A stretch of DNA of 64,000 bases from Phytohabitans houttuyneae (GTDB lineage Bacteria > Actinomycetota > Actinomycetes > Mycobacteriales > Micromonosporaceae): positions 930,001 to 994,000 of the forward strand of contig NZ_BLPF01000003.1 of the NCBI RefSeq assembly GCF_011764425.1. Reading direction: 5' to 3'. The position numbers were made by a program, and so were the translations under genes. The notes under the pieces are model-generated. The model saw only the letters and a list, made by a program, of their open reading frames with translations, was not told the origin of the DNA and made no database searches. The stretch's first letter is position 1. Every line of letters begins with the position of its first letter. Below are positions 38,161 to 47,808 of the stretch, piece by piece.

Positions 38161-38254
38161 CCACCCTTACCTGTTGATCAAGTGGGATCGCGGATTGTGG
38201 CCGCCGGGCACGGCCCCGCCGAGTACGGTCAAGATCGGACCGCTGGAGGGGGGC

Positions 38255-39646
38255 ATGCCAGTCACGCGCCGCACCGCCGACTCTGACACGGTCGCTCTGA
38301 ACCCGGTGTTCGTGCGGCCGGGCGAGGCGACCGAGCTTTCCCGCTTCGCTATTCCCGAGGGCGAGTCGCTGCCCGAGACGGCGTACCAGATCGTGCACGA
38401 CGAGGCGATGCTCGACGGCAACGCGCGGCTCAACCTGGCGACCTTCGTGGGCACCTGGATGGACGGCCCGGCGGAGCGGCTGTACGCCGAGACGTTCGAC
38501 AAGAACATGGTCGACAAGGACGAGTACCCGGCCACGGCCGCGGTGGAGACGCGCTGCTGGACGATGCTCGCCGGCCTCTGGCACGCGCCCGACCCGCGCG
38601 ACACCATCGGCACCTCGACGGTCGGCTCGTCCGAGGCCTGCATGCTCGGCGGCCTCGCCCTCAAGCGGCGGTGGCAGCACGCGCGGCGGGCGGCGGGCAA
38701 GCCGACCGACCGGCCCAACCTGGTGATGTCCAGCGCCGTGCAGGTGTGCTGGGAGAAGTTCTGCAACTACTGGGACGTCGAGGCGCGGCTGGTGCCGATC
38801 AGCGAGGAGCACAAGGTGCTCGACGGCGACGACCTCGAGTCCTATGTGGATGAGAACACGATCGGCGTCGTGGCGATCCTCGGCGTGACCTACACCGGCA
38901 TGTACGAGCCGGTGCGGCGGATCGCCGACGCGCTGGACCGCATCCAGGCGGCGACCGGCCTCGACGTCCCGATCCACATCGACGGCGCGTCGGGCGCGTT
39001 CATCGCACCGTTCGTCCAGCCCGACCTGGAGTGGGACTTCCGGGTGGCGCGGGTGGCCTCGATCAGCACGTCCGGCCACAAGTACGGCCTGGTGTACCCC
39101 GGCCTTGGCTGGGTGGTCTGGCGCGACAAGGCCGCGCTGCCCGAAGACCTGATCTTCCGGGTCACCTACCTCGGCGGCGACATGCCGACGCTGGCCCTCA
39201 ACTTCTCCCGGCCCGGCGCGCAGGTGCTCCTGCAGTACTACATGTTCCTGCGCCTGGGCATGGACGGGTACCGGCGGGTGCAGCAGTCCGCCCACGACGT
39301 CGCGCGGTACCTGGCCGGCGAGGTCGCGAAGCTGCCACAGTTCGCGCTCTGGAACGACGGCGCCGACATCCCGGTCTTCGCCTGGCGCCTGCGCGACGGC
39401 CACACCGAAAACTGGAACCTGTACCACCTCTCCGACCGCCTCCGCACCAGAGGATGGCTGGTCCCCGCGTACCCGATGCCGGACGACCTCGCGGACGTCA
39501 CCGTGCAACGCGTCGTGGTCCGCAACGGCCTGAGCCGCGACCTGGCCGGTGCCTTCGTCTCCGACCTGCGGGCCGAAGTGGCCTATTTGGACAGACTGAG
39601 CGCTCCGATGCCGGTCGAGGGGCAGCGGCCCAGTTTCCACCACTGA
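38255..39646 (+). CDS. gadB: Glutamate decarboxylase
   Basis: A 463-residue PLP enzyme converting glutamate to GABA and CO2, consuming a proton. The PLP lysine is in SISTSGHKYGLVYPG (K276), with IHIDGASGAFIAPF upstream holding the Asp that contacts the pyridine nitrogen, and GTSTVGSSEACMLGGLA in the N-terminal half. GGAGGGGGGC precedes ATG 38255. No GABA antiporter gene is nearby, so it may serve GABA metabolism rather than a classical acid-resistance pair. Intact and of standard length. Confidence 0.95.
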   Translation: MPVTRRTADSDTVALNPVFVRPGEATELSRFAIPEGESLPETAYQIVHDEAMLDGNARLNLATFVGTWMDGPAERLYAETFDKNMVDKDEYPATAAVETRCWTMLAGLWHAPDPRDTIGTSTVGSSEACMLGGLALKRRWQHARRAAGKPTDRPNLVMSSAVQVCWEKFCNYWDVEARLVPISEEHKVLDGDDLESYVDENTIGVVAILGVTYTGMYEPVRRIADALDRIQAATGLDVPIHIDGASGAFIAPFVQPDLEWDFRVARVASISTSGHKYGLVYPGLGWVVWRDKAALPEDLIFRVTYLGGDMPTLALNFSRPGAQVLLQYYMFLRLGMDGYRRVQQSAHDVARYLAGEVAKLPQFALWNDGADIPVFAWRLRDGHTENWNLYHLSDRLRTRGWLVPAYPMPDDLADVTVQRVVVRNGLSRDLAGAFVSDLRAEVAYLDRLSAPMPVEGQRPSFHH

Positions 39647-39803
39647 CCACTTCGGACACGGGTCAGTTTTTGTCGTACCCCTCCGCTATACATGGACCAG
39701 CATGAAAGCGCTGCGGGGAGCGCTGCTGCTGCTTCCCGCGTGCGCTCGTGCGTGCCGGCCGCACTGTGCGGAGCCACCGGCACCACCGCTACGGGAGGCA
39801 TCG

Positions 39804-40865
39804 TTGCACCAGACGACACGACCGTTCCGCTCGATCGCCAGGCTCGCCCTGGTTGGCGGCCTGGTCATCGTGAGCACCCTGCTCAACCCGTTCAGCCCCG
39901 GGGCACAGGCAGCCGCCCCGACCGAGACCGTGCTGCCGCTCACGCGAGGCCACGACGTGGTGGCGGCGCGCGACCGGGTGTTCGTCAGCGGCGGCCCGGC
40001 GACCACCTCGGTCGTCGTCACCGACGCGGCGGGCACGGTCACCGGCGTGCTCGGCGAGCTGCCCGGCCCGTCCGACCTGCTGCTCAGCAATGACCAGACC
40101 ACGCTGTTCGTGGCGCTGCCCAACGCCAACCAGATCGTGGCGTTCGACACCGGTTCACTTGTCGAGTCGGCGCGCTACTCCACCGGCACCGGGGCGTGCC
40201 CGTCGTCGCTGGCCCTGTCCGGGCGCCGGCTGTACTTCGGGTACGGCTGCGACCAGTGGGGCGGCAACATCGGGCTGGTCGACCTGAGCCGCCAGCCGGC
40301 CGTGGTCCGCACCGGACTGGTCACCGAAAACTTCTACGACCACCCGATCCTGAACACCACGCCGGCCGCGCCGTCGGTGCTGATCGCCGGGCAGCCGTCG
40401 CTCAGCCCCGCCTCGGTGCACGTCTACAGCGTCGGCACCGGCGGTGCGCTGACCTTCGAGCGGCGCAGCGCGCACAGCGCGACCGGCAGCAACCTGCGTG
40501 ACCTCGCGCTGAGCCGGGACGCCGCGACGGTCTACCTCGCGCAGGGCGCGCCGTACGGCGTGCAGGCCTTCGCCGTGGCCGACCTCAACCAGCAGTCGCA
40601 GTTCATCCCCACGACGGCGTACCCGAACGCGGTGGAGGTGTCCCGCGACGGCACCCTCATCGCGGCGGGTTCGGACGCCACGTACGACCCGGACGTGTTC
40701 CTGCTGCGCCCGGACGGCATCCAGGTCGCCTCGTTCGAGCTCGGCGAAAACCTCGTGTCCGGGGCGCTGGCCTGGGCACCGGGTGGCCGCCGGCTCTACG
40801 CGGTGAGCCAGGACTGGTCGGGCGGCGCACCAAGCCTGCACGTCCTGCCGGTCGCGGCCGCGTAA
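39804..40865 (+). CDS. Secreted beta-propeller-like protein
   Basis: A 353-residue exported protein. I prefer TTG 39804, which has GGGAGG 5 bases ahead and begins a normal signal peptide (FRSIARLALVGGLVIVSTLL, cleavage near AQAAA); ATG 39702 adds 34 residues before it without a good site. The mature part is a series of WD/YVTN-like strands (LLLSNDQTTLFVALPNANQI, LALSGRRLYFGYG, LALSRDAATVYLAQG, VEVSRDGTLIAAGSD), consistent with a seven-bladed propeller. No enzymatic residues are recognised. It probably binds a ligand or protein at the cell surface. Confidence 0.7.
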   Translation: MHQTTRPFRSIARLALVGGLVIVSTLLNPFSPGAQAAAPTETVLPLTRGHDVVAARDRVFVSGGPATTSVVVTDAAGTVTGVLGELPGPSDLLLSNDQTTLFVALPNANQIVAFDTGSLVESARYSTGTGACPSSLALSGRRLYFGYGCDQWGGNIGLVDLSRQPAVVRTGLVTENFYDHPILNTTPAAPSVLIAGQPSLSPASVHVYSVGTGGALTFERRSAHSATGSNLRDLALSRDAATVYLAQGAPYGVQAFAVADLNQQSQFIPTTAYPNAVEVSRDGTLIAAGSDATYDPDVFLLRPDGIQVASFELGENLVSGALAWAPGGRRLYAVSQDWSGGAPSLHVLPVAAA

Positions 40866-40872
40866 ACACAGG

Positions 40873-40904
40873 CCAGGGGTCCGCCGATGCCGGCGGACCC
40901 CTGG
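40873..40904. terminator. Terminator hairpin after the propeller-like gene
   Basis: CCAGGGGTCCGCCG-ATGC-CGGCGGACCCCTGG is a perfect 14-bp stem with a 4-base loop, 8 bases after the stop codon and 45 bases before the next start. Confidence 0.85.
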
Positions 40905-40948
40905 TCCCGCCGCTATTGTGCGGCGAAAGGGGCACGAGAGGAGAAGCC

Positions 40949-41770
40949 GTGGCCGGGTTGCGTTCGGCGTTGTTCCTGCCACTGTTCGACGAGCTGGCCG
41001 ACCCGCGCGCGGTCGCGGGGCTGGCGGCGGAGGCCGAGGAGGCCGGCTGGGACGGCATGTTCGTCTGGGACCACGTGCGGTGGCGGCCGCCGGTCCAGAG
41101 CCTCGCCGACCCGTGGATCACGCTCGCCGCGGTCGCGACCGCGACCAGCCGGATCCGGCTCGGCCCGATGGTGACCCCGCTGGCCCGCCGGCGCCCCACC
41201 AAGGTCGCCCGGGAGACCGCCACCCTCGACCTGCTCAGCGGCGGGCGCCTCACGCTCGGCGTCGGCCTGGGCAGCGACCAGTTCGGCAGCGAGTGGTCCA
41301 AGACCGGCGAGGAGCTCGACGAGCGGGAGCGGGCCGGCATGCTCGACGAGTCCCTCGACGTGCTCCGCCAGGCCTGGTCCGGCGAGCCGGTGCGCCACCA
41401 CGGCCGGCACCACACCGTCGACGACATCACCTTCCTGCCGCGCCCGGTGCAGCGTCCCGGCGTGCCGGTGTGGGTGGCCGGCCTGCCCGGCAAGCGCGCC
41501 CCGCTGCGCCGCGCCGCCCGCCACGACGGGTTCGTCCCGGTCAACCTCGCCCACCCGGACCAGGTCGCGGAGATGGCGTCCGTGCTGGCCGAGCTGCGCG
41601 GCCCGGATCCGGCGCCGTTCGACATCGCCGTCGCCCTCTCCTTGGGTACCGACGTCGCGCCCTACGCCGCCGCCGGCGCGACCTGGTGGCTGGCCGAGAT
41701 CGACCCGGGCACCACACTGGACACCGCCCGCGGCGTGGTCCGCGACGGTCCCGCGCGGCGCGCCGGCTGA
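40949..41770 (+). CDS. LLM-class F420-dependent oxidoreductase
   Basis: A 273-residue TIM-barrel enzyme of the luciferase-like monooxygenase family, which in actinomycetes mostly uses F420 or FMN. Seen are FLPLFDELADPRAVAGLAAE at the start, GWDGMFVWDHV, LGPMVTPLARRRPTKVARET and GGRLTLGVGLG, the usual core motifs. GTG 40949 has GAGAGGAGAA before it. It stands between a terminator and an SGNH gene. The substrate is unknown; the choice between F420 and FMN is inferred from family habit. Confidence 0.85.
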   Translation: MAGLRSALFLPLFDELADPRAVAGLAAEAEEAGWDGMFVWDHVRWRPPVQSLADPWITLAAVATATSRIRLGPMVTPLARRRPTKVARETATLDLLSGGRLTLGVGLGSDQFGSEWSKTGEELDERERAGMLDESLDVLRQAWSGEPVRHHGRHHTVDDITFLPRPVQRPGVPVWVAGLPGKRAPLRRAARHDGFVPVNLAHPDQVAEMASVLAELRGPDPAPFDIAVALSLGTDVAPYAAAGATWWLAEIDPGTTLDTARGVVRDGPARRAG

Positions 41771-41842
41771 GTCCCCGGGCGGACATTGACGTTCGTGGCG
41801 CTCCTGTGATCCGATGCTAAGTCCGGATCTCTGGAGGCTGAC

Positions 41843-43084
41843 GTGTCGCTCTGGCGCCGACTCGCCGTTCCCGCCGTGCTCGCCCTCGTGCCGATCGCCG
41901 CCGTGTCCGCGCCCGCGAGCGCCGCGCTGCCGACCGCCGCCGTCGCGCTCGGCGACAGCTTCGTCAGCGGCGAGGGCGCCGGCGCCTACCAGCCGGTCGT
42001 CGACGCCGCCGGCCAGGCGCAGGGCTTCCCCGGCTGGTCCGCGGCCAACAGCAACGCCTTCTTCTGCCACCGGTCGGCCAACGCGTCGCTGCTGCGCGCC
42101 GACCTGCCCGGCATACAGCAGCGGTTCAACCTGGCCTGCTCGGGGGCGCAGCCGCACGACATCACCGCGCCGTCCAGCGCCCGCGCGAAGGGCCGCACGG
42201 TGGCCTCGCAGATCGACCAGCTGCGCGCCGTGGCAGGCACGCACGACATCGACCTCGTCCTGCTCGGCCTTGGCTCCAACAACAGCTCGTTCACCTTCGG
42301 CGACGTCGCCTCCAAGTGCGCCAACCGGTTCGTGGCCGACGCCTGGACCGGCTGGTGGGAGTTCTGGGCGTACCTCGGCGGACCGGTGCCGCAGGAGCCC
42401 TGCACCAACGCCGACCTCGCCACCGCGGCGCAGCTGGCCGCCGCGCGGGACGAGACGGCGGCGGCGGTGCGCGAGCTGCTGCGCGTCCTCGACGAGGTCG
42501 ACGCCGACGGCTTCCACCGCGTGGTCTTCCAGGACTACACCAACCCGCTCCCCACCGACCTGGAGACGAGCCTGCACACCGAGGACGGGCGGGCCGACGA
42601 CCGGGACAAGTTCCGCGCCCTCGGCGCCGAGCGGTACCGCGCCGGCTGCCCGATCCACCGGGCGAGCCTGCCGGCCGGCCACACGTTCTCCACCGGGCTG
42701 GGCACGCTGGTGTCCGATGTGCACACCGCGATGAGCGGCGAGTTCGCCGGCGCCGACCTTGTGTACCTGAACGTGCAGGGCGCGTTCACCGGCGCGCGGC
42801 TGTGCGAGCAGCTGGGCAGCCCGGACGGGGCGCTGGCCACGCCGATCCGGCTCCAGGACGGGCCGACCGGGGTGTTCGTCACCGACCTGGACGGCTACGA
42901 CAAGATCGCCATCCAGCGCATCGCCAACGCGTGCGTGACCTACTTCCAGACCTGCCAGGAGTCGTGGCACCCGAACGCGGCCGGGCACGGCGTGCTCGGG
43001 CAGTGCCTGTCCGGCGCGGCGGTCACGGCGGCGCGGAGCGTGCGCTGCACCCGCGCGGCCGGCGGCGCGATCACCGTGAGCTGA
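41843..43084 (+). CDS. Secreted SGNH/GDSL-type esterase
   Basis: A 413-residue exported hydrolase, with signal peptide to about residue 27 (APASAAL). The GDSFVSGEGAG block carries the nucleophile serine (about 38-48), GLGSNNSSF supplies the Asn of block III, and ESWHPNAAGHGVLG near the C-terminus the Asp/His-type pair. Several Cys residues suggest disulfides. GGAGG lies before GTG 41843. Its 3' end overlaps a convergent LysR gene by 14 bases. Likely acts on lipids or acylated polysaccharides; the substrate is not visible. Confidence 0.85.
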   Translation: MSLWRRLAVPAVLALVPIAAVSAPASAALPTAAVALGDSFVSGEGAGAYQPVVDAAGQAQGFPGWSAANSNAFFCHRSANASLLRADLPGIQQRFNLACSGAQPHDITAPSSARAKGRTVASQIDQLRAVAGTHDIDLVLLGLGSNNSSFTFGDVASKCANRFVADAWTGWWEFWAYLGGPVPQEPCTNADLATAAQLAAARDETAAAVRELLRVLDEVDADGFHRVVFQDYTNPLPTDLETSLHTEDGRADDRDKFRALGAERYRAGCPIHRASLPAGHTFSTGLGTLVSDVHTAMSGEFAGADLVYLNVQGAFTGARLCEQLGSPDGALATPIRLQDGPTGVFVTDLDGYDKIAIQRIANACVTYFQTCQESWHPNAAGHGVLGQCLSGAAVTAARSVRCTRAAGGAITVS

Positions 43085-44012
43085 GCCAGGCGGGGGTCCA
43101 GATGTCGGCGTCGGGCAGCAGGTCCGCGCGCCGGGCGTGGAGGTGCTCGCGCAGCCGGCCCAATCCCGGGTGCGGGTTGTCGTGGCGCCAGATGATCGAC
43201 ATCGGGTACACCGGTGCCGGGCCGCGCACCGGGATGCGCCGCAGGTCCCAACTGTCCGGCCACAGGTAGCGCGAGCGCTCGCCGACCAGCGTCGCCAGCT
43301 GCGTGGAGTCGGCGATCTCGGCCATCAGCGCCTCGTTGCCGAAGGCGGGACCGACCACGTCGATCGCCAGCCCGAACGCGGCGGCGAGCGCGTCGTAGTA
43401 GTCCGCCCACTCGGTGCCGCGCTCCATCCCGGGCATCCAGATCCGGTGCCCGACCAGCTGCGCCGGCGTGACGGACCGCGCGTTCGCGAGCGCGTGGCCG
43501 GGCCCGACGAGCAGCTCGTGCCGCTCGTCGATCACCCGGGCCGTCCTGATCGGATCCGGCAGGTGCCGCGCGGGCGTACGGACGGCGTGGAAGGTGGCGT
43601 CCACCGTCCCGGCCTCGACCGCCGCCACCGCACCGTCGACGTCGGCGCTCAGCGTCACGACGTCGAGCGCGATCTCGGGGTACGCGCGGTAGAAGTCCTG
43701 CAGCACCACCGCCGGCGCCACCCGCCGGCTCATCACGTCGACGCGCAGGGCACGCCGGCCGGGGCGCACGGACGCGTCGGCCCGCTCGGCCACCCGCAGC
43801 AGCTCCCGCGCGTGGGGCAGGAACGCCTGGCCGTCGACGGTGAGCCGGGCGCCCCGGGCGGTGCGGGTGAACAGGCGCACCCCCAGGTCCCTTTCCAGCG
43901 TGGCGATCCGCTTGGACACGGCCTGCTGGGTGACCGACAGGGTGGCCGCGGCCTCCTGGAACTGCCCGGCGTCCGCGGCGGCGACGAAGGTGCGCACACC
44001 GTCGAGATCCAC
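43071..44012 (-). CDS. LysR-family regulator
   Basis: A 313-residue LTTR. The winged helix (about 1-60) reads VRTFVAAADAGQFQEAAATL then SVTQQAVSKRIATLERDLGV, followed by an effector domain starting near residue 88. The GTG start at 44012 is 125 bases from the start of a truncated MFS gene on the other strand, the typical regulator-exporter arrangement. The ACAAC-N5-GTTGT dyad in the gap is its probable site. Since the exporter is now truncated, its target may have been lost. Confidence 0.9.
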   Translation of the reverse strand: MDLDGVRTFVAAADAGQFQEAAATLSVTQQAVSKRIATLERDLGVRLFTRTARGARLTVDGQAFLPHARELLRVAERADASVRPGRRALRVDVMSRRVAPAVVLQDFYRAYPEIALDVVTLSADVDGAVAAVEAGTVDATFHAVRTPARHLPDPIRTARVIDERHELLVGPGHALANARSVTPAQLVGHRIWMPGMERGTEWADYYDALAAAFGLAIDVVGPAFGNEALMAEIADSTQLATLVGERSRYLWPDSWDLRRIPVRGPAPVYPMSIIWRHDNPHPGLGRLREHLHARRADLLPDADIWTPAWLSSR

Positions 44013-44029
44013 GCGCGAACCCTACCGGT

Positions 44030-44044
44030 ACAACGCGGGGTTGT
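44030..44044. promoter_or_regulatory. Candidate LysR-type dyad
   Basis: ACAAC-N5-GTTGT lies 17 bases upstream of the LysR start in the divergent gap to the MFS fragment. The position suits autoregulation. The match to a strict T-N11-A box is imperfect. Confidence 0.4.
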
Positions 44045-44137
44045 GGCTCGCCGCCAGTGCCGTTGTTTGATCCCCAGCAGCCGCCGTTGCTTGGATCGGC
44101 GCGGTCAACGGCGGGTTGTGGGGGAGGTACCGGATTG

Positions 44138-44806
44138 GTGGCCGGACGATCCCTGGGCCGGCGGCTCCGCTGGCTCTGGGCCGGGTACGCCGTCAGCGCC
44201 TACGGCTCGGTTTCGGGTTCGGCGCGCTGCCGCTGGTCGCCGTGCTGGTGCTGCACGCCAGCCCGGCCCAGGTCTCCGCGCTGGCGGCGGTGGGGCCGGC
44301 GGTGGGCGCGCTGATCGCGTTGCCGCTCGGGCCGTGGGTGGAGCCGCGCCGCAAGCGGCCGGTGATGATCGCGATGGACCTGGCCCGGTTCGCGGCCCTG
44401 ATGACGGTCCCGGTCGCCTTCGCGGCCGGCGTGCTCAGCTTCGGCCAGCTGCTTGTCGTGTCGGCCGTGGTCGCCGCGGCCAAGATCGCCTTCGCCGCCG
44501 CGGCGGGCGCCTACCTCAAGGCGGTCGTACGCCCGGACGACCTGCTCGTGGCGAACGCGCGGTTCGAGTCGACGACGTGGAGCGCGATCGCGGTCGGGCC
44601 GCCGCTCGGCGGTGCGGCGGTCGGCCTGTCCGGCCCGGTCACCACCGTGGTCGCGGACGCGGTCAGCTACCTGGGCTCCGCGCTCTGCCTCACCGCCATC
44701 CGCGGCCGTGAGGACCGTCGGCGGCGCACCACCGCCGGCCGCCGCGCCGGCGACCTGCTCGACGGCTGGCGGCACCTGCTGACCCACCCCGGACTGCGGC
44801 CGCTCC
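44138..44806 (+). pseudogene. Truncated and frameshifted MFS transporter
   Basis: From GTG 44138 the frame reads GRRLRWLWAGYAVSAYGS, then breaks. One extra G at 44209-44210 continues it as GFGFGALPLVAVLVLHASPA and on through GALIALPLGPWVEPRRKRPV (motif A region) and the AAAGAYLKAVVRPDDLLVAN block typical of MefA/EntS-like exporters. Homology stops at LLTHPGLRPLL, at about half the normal length, exactly where the convergent sugar dehydrogenase gene ends. So the 3' half is lost, whatever the cause of the frameshift. Confidence 0.8.
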
Positions 44807-47500
44807 TCAGGGGAGCACCCCGACGTTCAGCTCGGCGACCGACGCCCACGGATTGCCGTTGACCTCGCTGAGCGCGCGCAGCCGCACGTACCGCCCGGTC
44901 TTGGCCGGGAACGTGACCGCCTGCTCGGCGGTGCCGTTGGCGAACGTGCCGGTGGCCACCGCCGCACCCCAGGTCGTGCCGTCGGTCGAGACGTAGACCT
45001 CGTAGTTGGCGATGCGCCCGCTGGCGCTGCTCTGCCGCGGCAGGTAGTACAGCGCGGCCACCGAGCGGCTCGCGCCCAGGTCGAGCTGGATCTCGTGCGG
45101 CATCGGCGCGGGCAGCAGCATGCGGCTCATCCAGACGGTGGTCCCGTTGCCGTCCAGCACGTTCGTCCCGCGGCCGTTGAGCAGCAGCGTCTCCTGGCTG
45201 TCGACGGAGCGGACGGTCAGCTGCGACTGGGGCAGCCGCACCGGTCCGGTGGCGGCGTACGTGGCCTGGTACGTGGTCGCTGTCGCCGGGGCGGTGATCA
45301 GGTGCGTCTGCGCGCCGCCGTCGGACCAGCTGGCGAACGTGTACGTGGTGCCGCCCAGCGTCTGCGGGGTCACCGCGCTGACCGAGTTGCCCGAGCCCTG
45401 GATCACCCGGCGGGTGAACGGGGTGGCCTGCGCGGTGCCGCCGACCGCGATCTGCAGGCCCGCCGGGCTGCTGGTGAACGTCAGGTCGACCGTGCGCGGG
45501 TTCAGCCGCACGCTCGTGGTGTGCGACAGGCCGGCCGAGTCGGTGACGGTCAGGGCGAGCTCCAGATAGGACGGGTACTCGTGGTCCGGCGCCGGGAACG
45601 CGCCGGACGCCACCGCGTCCCAGTCCTGGACGGTGTGCACGTGGCAGTTGTCCACGGTGAAGCAGTGGTGCTGCAGCAGGCGCCAGTGCAGCGCCGACGC
45701 CGGCAGCGCACCCTGCTCGGGGTCGGTGCCGCGGCCGGCGAAGCTGATCGTCTGGCCGACGGCGAAGGTGAGCGTGGGCGCGGGGGAGTCGATGACCGCG
45801 GTGGGTGGGCTGTTGCCCGACTGGATGGCGACCGTCGTGGTGTCGGTGGCGTTGAGCGTGTCGAAGACCCGCAGCCGCGCGGTGTACGACCCGCCCGCCG
45901 GGTACGTGAACGTCGCCGTCGGCGTGGTCGCGTCCACGGTGCCGTCGTCGGTGAAGTCCCACTCGTAGCGCAGCAGGCCGGCGTCGGCCGGGTCCGGGTC
46001 GGACGAGCCGCGGGCGTCGAAGCTGACGGTCAGCGGCGCGGTGCCGGAGGTCGGGGTGGCCTGCAGCACCGCGGTCGGCGGCGTGTTGCCGGCGAAGTAG
46101 CGGATCCGCCGGACGCTGCCGCCTGCGTCCACATAGTACAGATCGCCGCCCGGGCCGATGGCGAGGTCGACCGGGTTGGCGGCGGACGAGACGAACACCT
46201 GCCGGGCGGCCGGGTCGGGCACGCCACCCGCGGTGGCCGGCGGCATCACCCAGATGCAGTCGCGCGAGTAGTCGGCGAAGAACAGGGCACCCCGGTACGC
46301 GGCCGGGTAGGTGCCGCCGGCGGTCGGGTAGAACGCGACGCCGGACGTGGACGACCCGGCGTTGACCGGGCACGTCTCGCCGGTGACCACCGGCTGGCCG
46401 TGCCGGTACGCGTACAGCGGCGCGACCTGCCCGGAGCCGGTGTAGAGCGTCTCGCACAGCGACAGGTTCGCCCCGTCGTAGCCGCTCTGCGTGGCGTTGC
46501 CCTCGTAGCAGGGCCAGCCGAGGTTGGCCACGCCGGCGACCGGGTCGACCACCCGGTTGATCTCCTCCCACGTGCTCCAGCCGACGTCGCCGAGCCAGAG
46601 CTCGCCGGTGCCCGGCCGGAAGGTGAAGCGGAACGGGTTGCGCAGCCCCTGCGCCACGATGCGGCGGGCGTTGAGGTCCGCGCTGGCGATGAGCGGGTTG
46701 CCGCTCGCGGCCGCGCCGGTCGCCGGGTCCAGGCGCAGGATCGTGCCGTCGAGGCCGGTCGGGTCGGCGAGCGTGCGCACGTCCTGCGAGCGCAGCGCGC
46801 CACCCTCCGCCGCGGGTGGTGTCATCGTGCCGCCGGGCGGGTCGGCGCAGGGGTTGGGTGGCGTGCCGAGCTGGCCGTAGTCGACCGCGGAGTAGCTGGC
46901 GCCGTCGCCCGAGCTGAGGTACAGCGCGCCGTCCGGGCCGAAGCGCAGGTCGCCGATGGAGTGGCTCGGGTACTGCTGGCACCAGTCGTGCAGGAACACC
47001 TGCTCGGTGCCGGTCATCACGTCGCCGGCGGCCTGCAGCCGGGACAGCCGGCCGGTCACCACGCACTGGCCGCCGTTGGCCCCGCCGACCGCGGTGCAGT
47101 TGTCGTTCCACACCGGCGCCGTCCCGCCCGGGGGAGCGTCGTACGTGTACAGCACGTAGACGTACGGCGTGGTGGGGAAGCTCGGATGCAGCGCCAGCCC
47201 GAGCAGGCCCCGGTCGTTCTGGTTGTGCACGTTGGTGCGCAGGTCGGCGAAGACCGTCGCGGTGGTGTCGGCGAGCCCGTCGAAGACCTTGATGATCCCG
47301 GCCTTCTCCGCCACGAAGATCCGCCCGTCCGGCGAGAACTCGATGTTCATCGGCTGGTTGAGGCCGCTGAGCACCACCTGCTCCTGGAAGCCCGTGGGCA
47401 CAGCGGCCGGCGCCGGCGCGGCACCGGCCAGCGGGGCGAGCCCGGCTCCGGCCAGGGCGGCGACGAGCATGGAAGCGGCGAAGCGGCGGCGCGTCGACAT
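44807..47500 (-). CDS. Secreted glucose/sorbosone dehydrogenase-like protein with PKD and discoidin-type domains
   Basis: An 897-residue exported protein. The signal peptide (about 1-28) is followed by a GSDH/sGDH beta-propeller (about 35-400) with LNQPMNIEFSPDGRIFVAEK, RGLLGLALHPSF, GDLRFGPDGALYLSSGDG and ARRIVAQGLRNPFRFTFRPG, motifs of soluble quinoprotein sugar dehydrogenases. Next comes a PKD domain (about 410-495; SFDARGSSDPDP, YEWDFTDDG), another Ig-like region, and a C-terminal F5/8-type carbohydrate-binding domain (about 750-897; QLDLGASRSVAALYYL). ATG 47500 has AGGAGA before it. It probably oxidises or binds polysaccharide sugars outside the cell using PQQ; cofactor use is inferred. 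Confidence 0.85.
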   Translation of the reverse strand: MSTRRRFAASMLVAALAGAGLAPLAGAAPAPAAVPTGFQEQVVLSGLNQPMNIEFSPDGRIFVAEKAGIIKVFDGLADTTATVFADLRTNVHNQNDRGLLGLALHPSFPTTPYVYVLYTYDAPPGGTAPVWNDNCTAVGGANGGQCVVTGRLSRLQAAGDVMTGTEQVFLHDWCQQYPSHSIGDLRFGPDGALYLSSGDGASYSAVDYGQLGTPPNPCADPPGGTMTPPAAEGGALRSQDVRTLADPTGLDGTILRLDPATGAAASGNPLIASADLNARRIVAQGLRNPFRFTFRPGTGELWLGDVGWSTWEEINRVVDPVAGVANLGWPCYEGNATQSGYDGANLSLCETLYTGSGQVAPLYAYRHGQPVVTGETCPVNAGSSTSGVAFYPTAGGTYPAAYRGALFFADYSRDCIWVMPPATAGGVPDPAARQVFVSSAANPVDLAIGPGGDLYYVDAGGSVRRIRYFAGNTPPTAVLQATPTSGTAPLTVSFDARGSSDPDPADAGLLRYEWDFTDDGTVDATTPTATFTYPAGGSYTARLRVFDTLNATDTTTVAIQSGNSPPTAVIDSPAPTLTFAVGQTISFAGRGTDPEQGALPASALHWRLLQHHCFTVDNCHVHTVQDWDAVASGAFPAPDHEYPSYLELALTVTDSAGLSHTTSVRLNPRTVDLTFTSSPAGLQIAVGGTAQATPFTRRVIQGSGNSVSAVTPQTLGGTTYTFASWSDGGAQTHLITAPATATTYQATYAATGPVRLPQSQLTVRSVDSQETLLLNGRGTNVLDGNGTTVWMSRMLLPAPMPHEIQLDLGASRSVAALYYLPRQSSASGRIANYEVYVSTDGTTWGAAVATGTFANGTAEQAVTFPAKTGRYVRLRALSEVNGNPWASVAELNVGVLP

Positions 47501-47646
47501 CCGGTCTCCTGCACGGTAGGCACGGGTGATCACCGCAGCGCAGTCGTGGCGGCACGGTACGTGACGGAAGACGCTAGCGAAGGCCACTGCCCGCGTCTGC
47601 CCCGTGGACGTGCATTTCAAGTTGTCGATGGTTCGGGCGGACCGTC

Positions 47647-47666
47647 CAATTGGGACATTGCAATTG
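47647..47666. promoter_or_regulatory. Twin CAATTG sites in a promoter gap
   Basis: CAATTG at 47647 and 47661, 8 bases apart, stand in the AT-richest part of the 308-bp gap between the divergent dehydrogenase and LPVTG genes. Nothing else is seen in this gap. A regulatory role is a guess from composition and symmetry. Confidence 0.3.
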
Positions 47667-47808
47667 ACGCATGCGAGTTCGTATGTGTCCGGCATCACAT
47701 TCATAGGGTCCGATAGGGGCATTTCGCGCCGTTATTTGGGACGGAGGCCGGCAAGGGACGAACTGTATGGTGTCGCGGTTGTCTTAAGGACTTATGGGGG
47801 GGTTCCTG

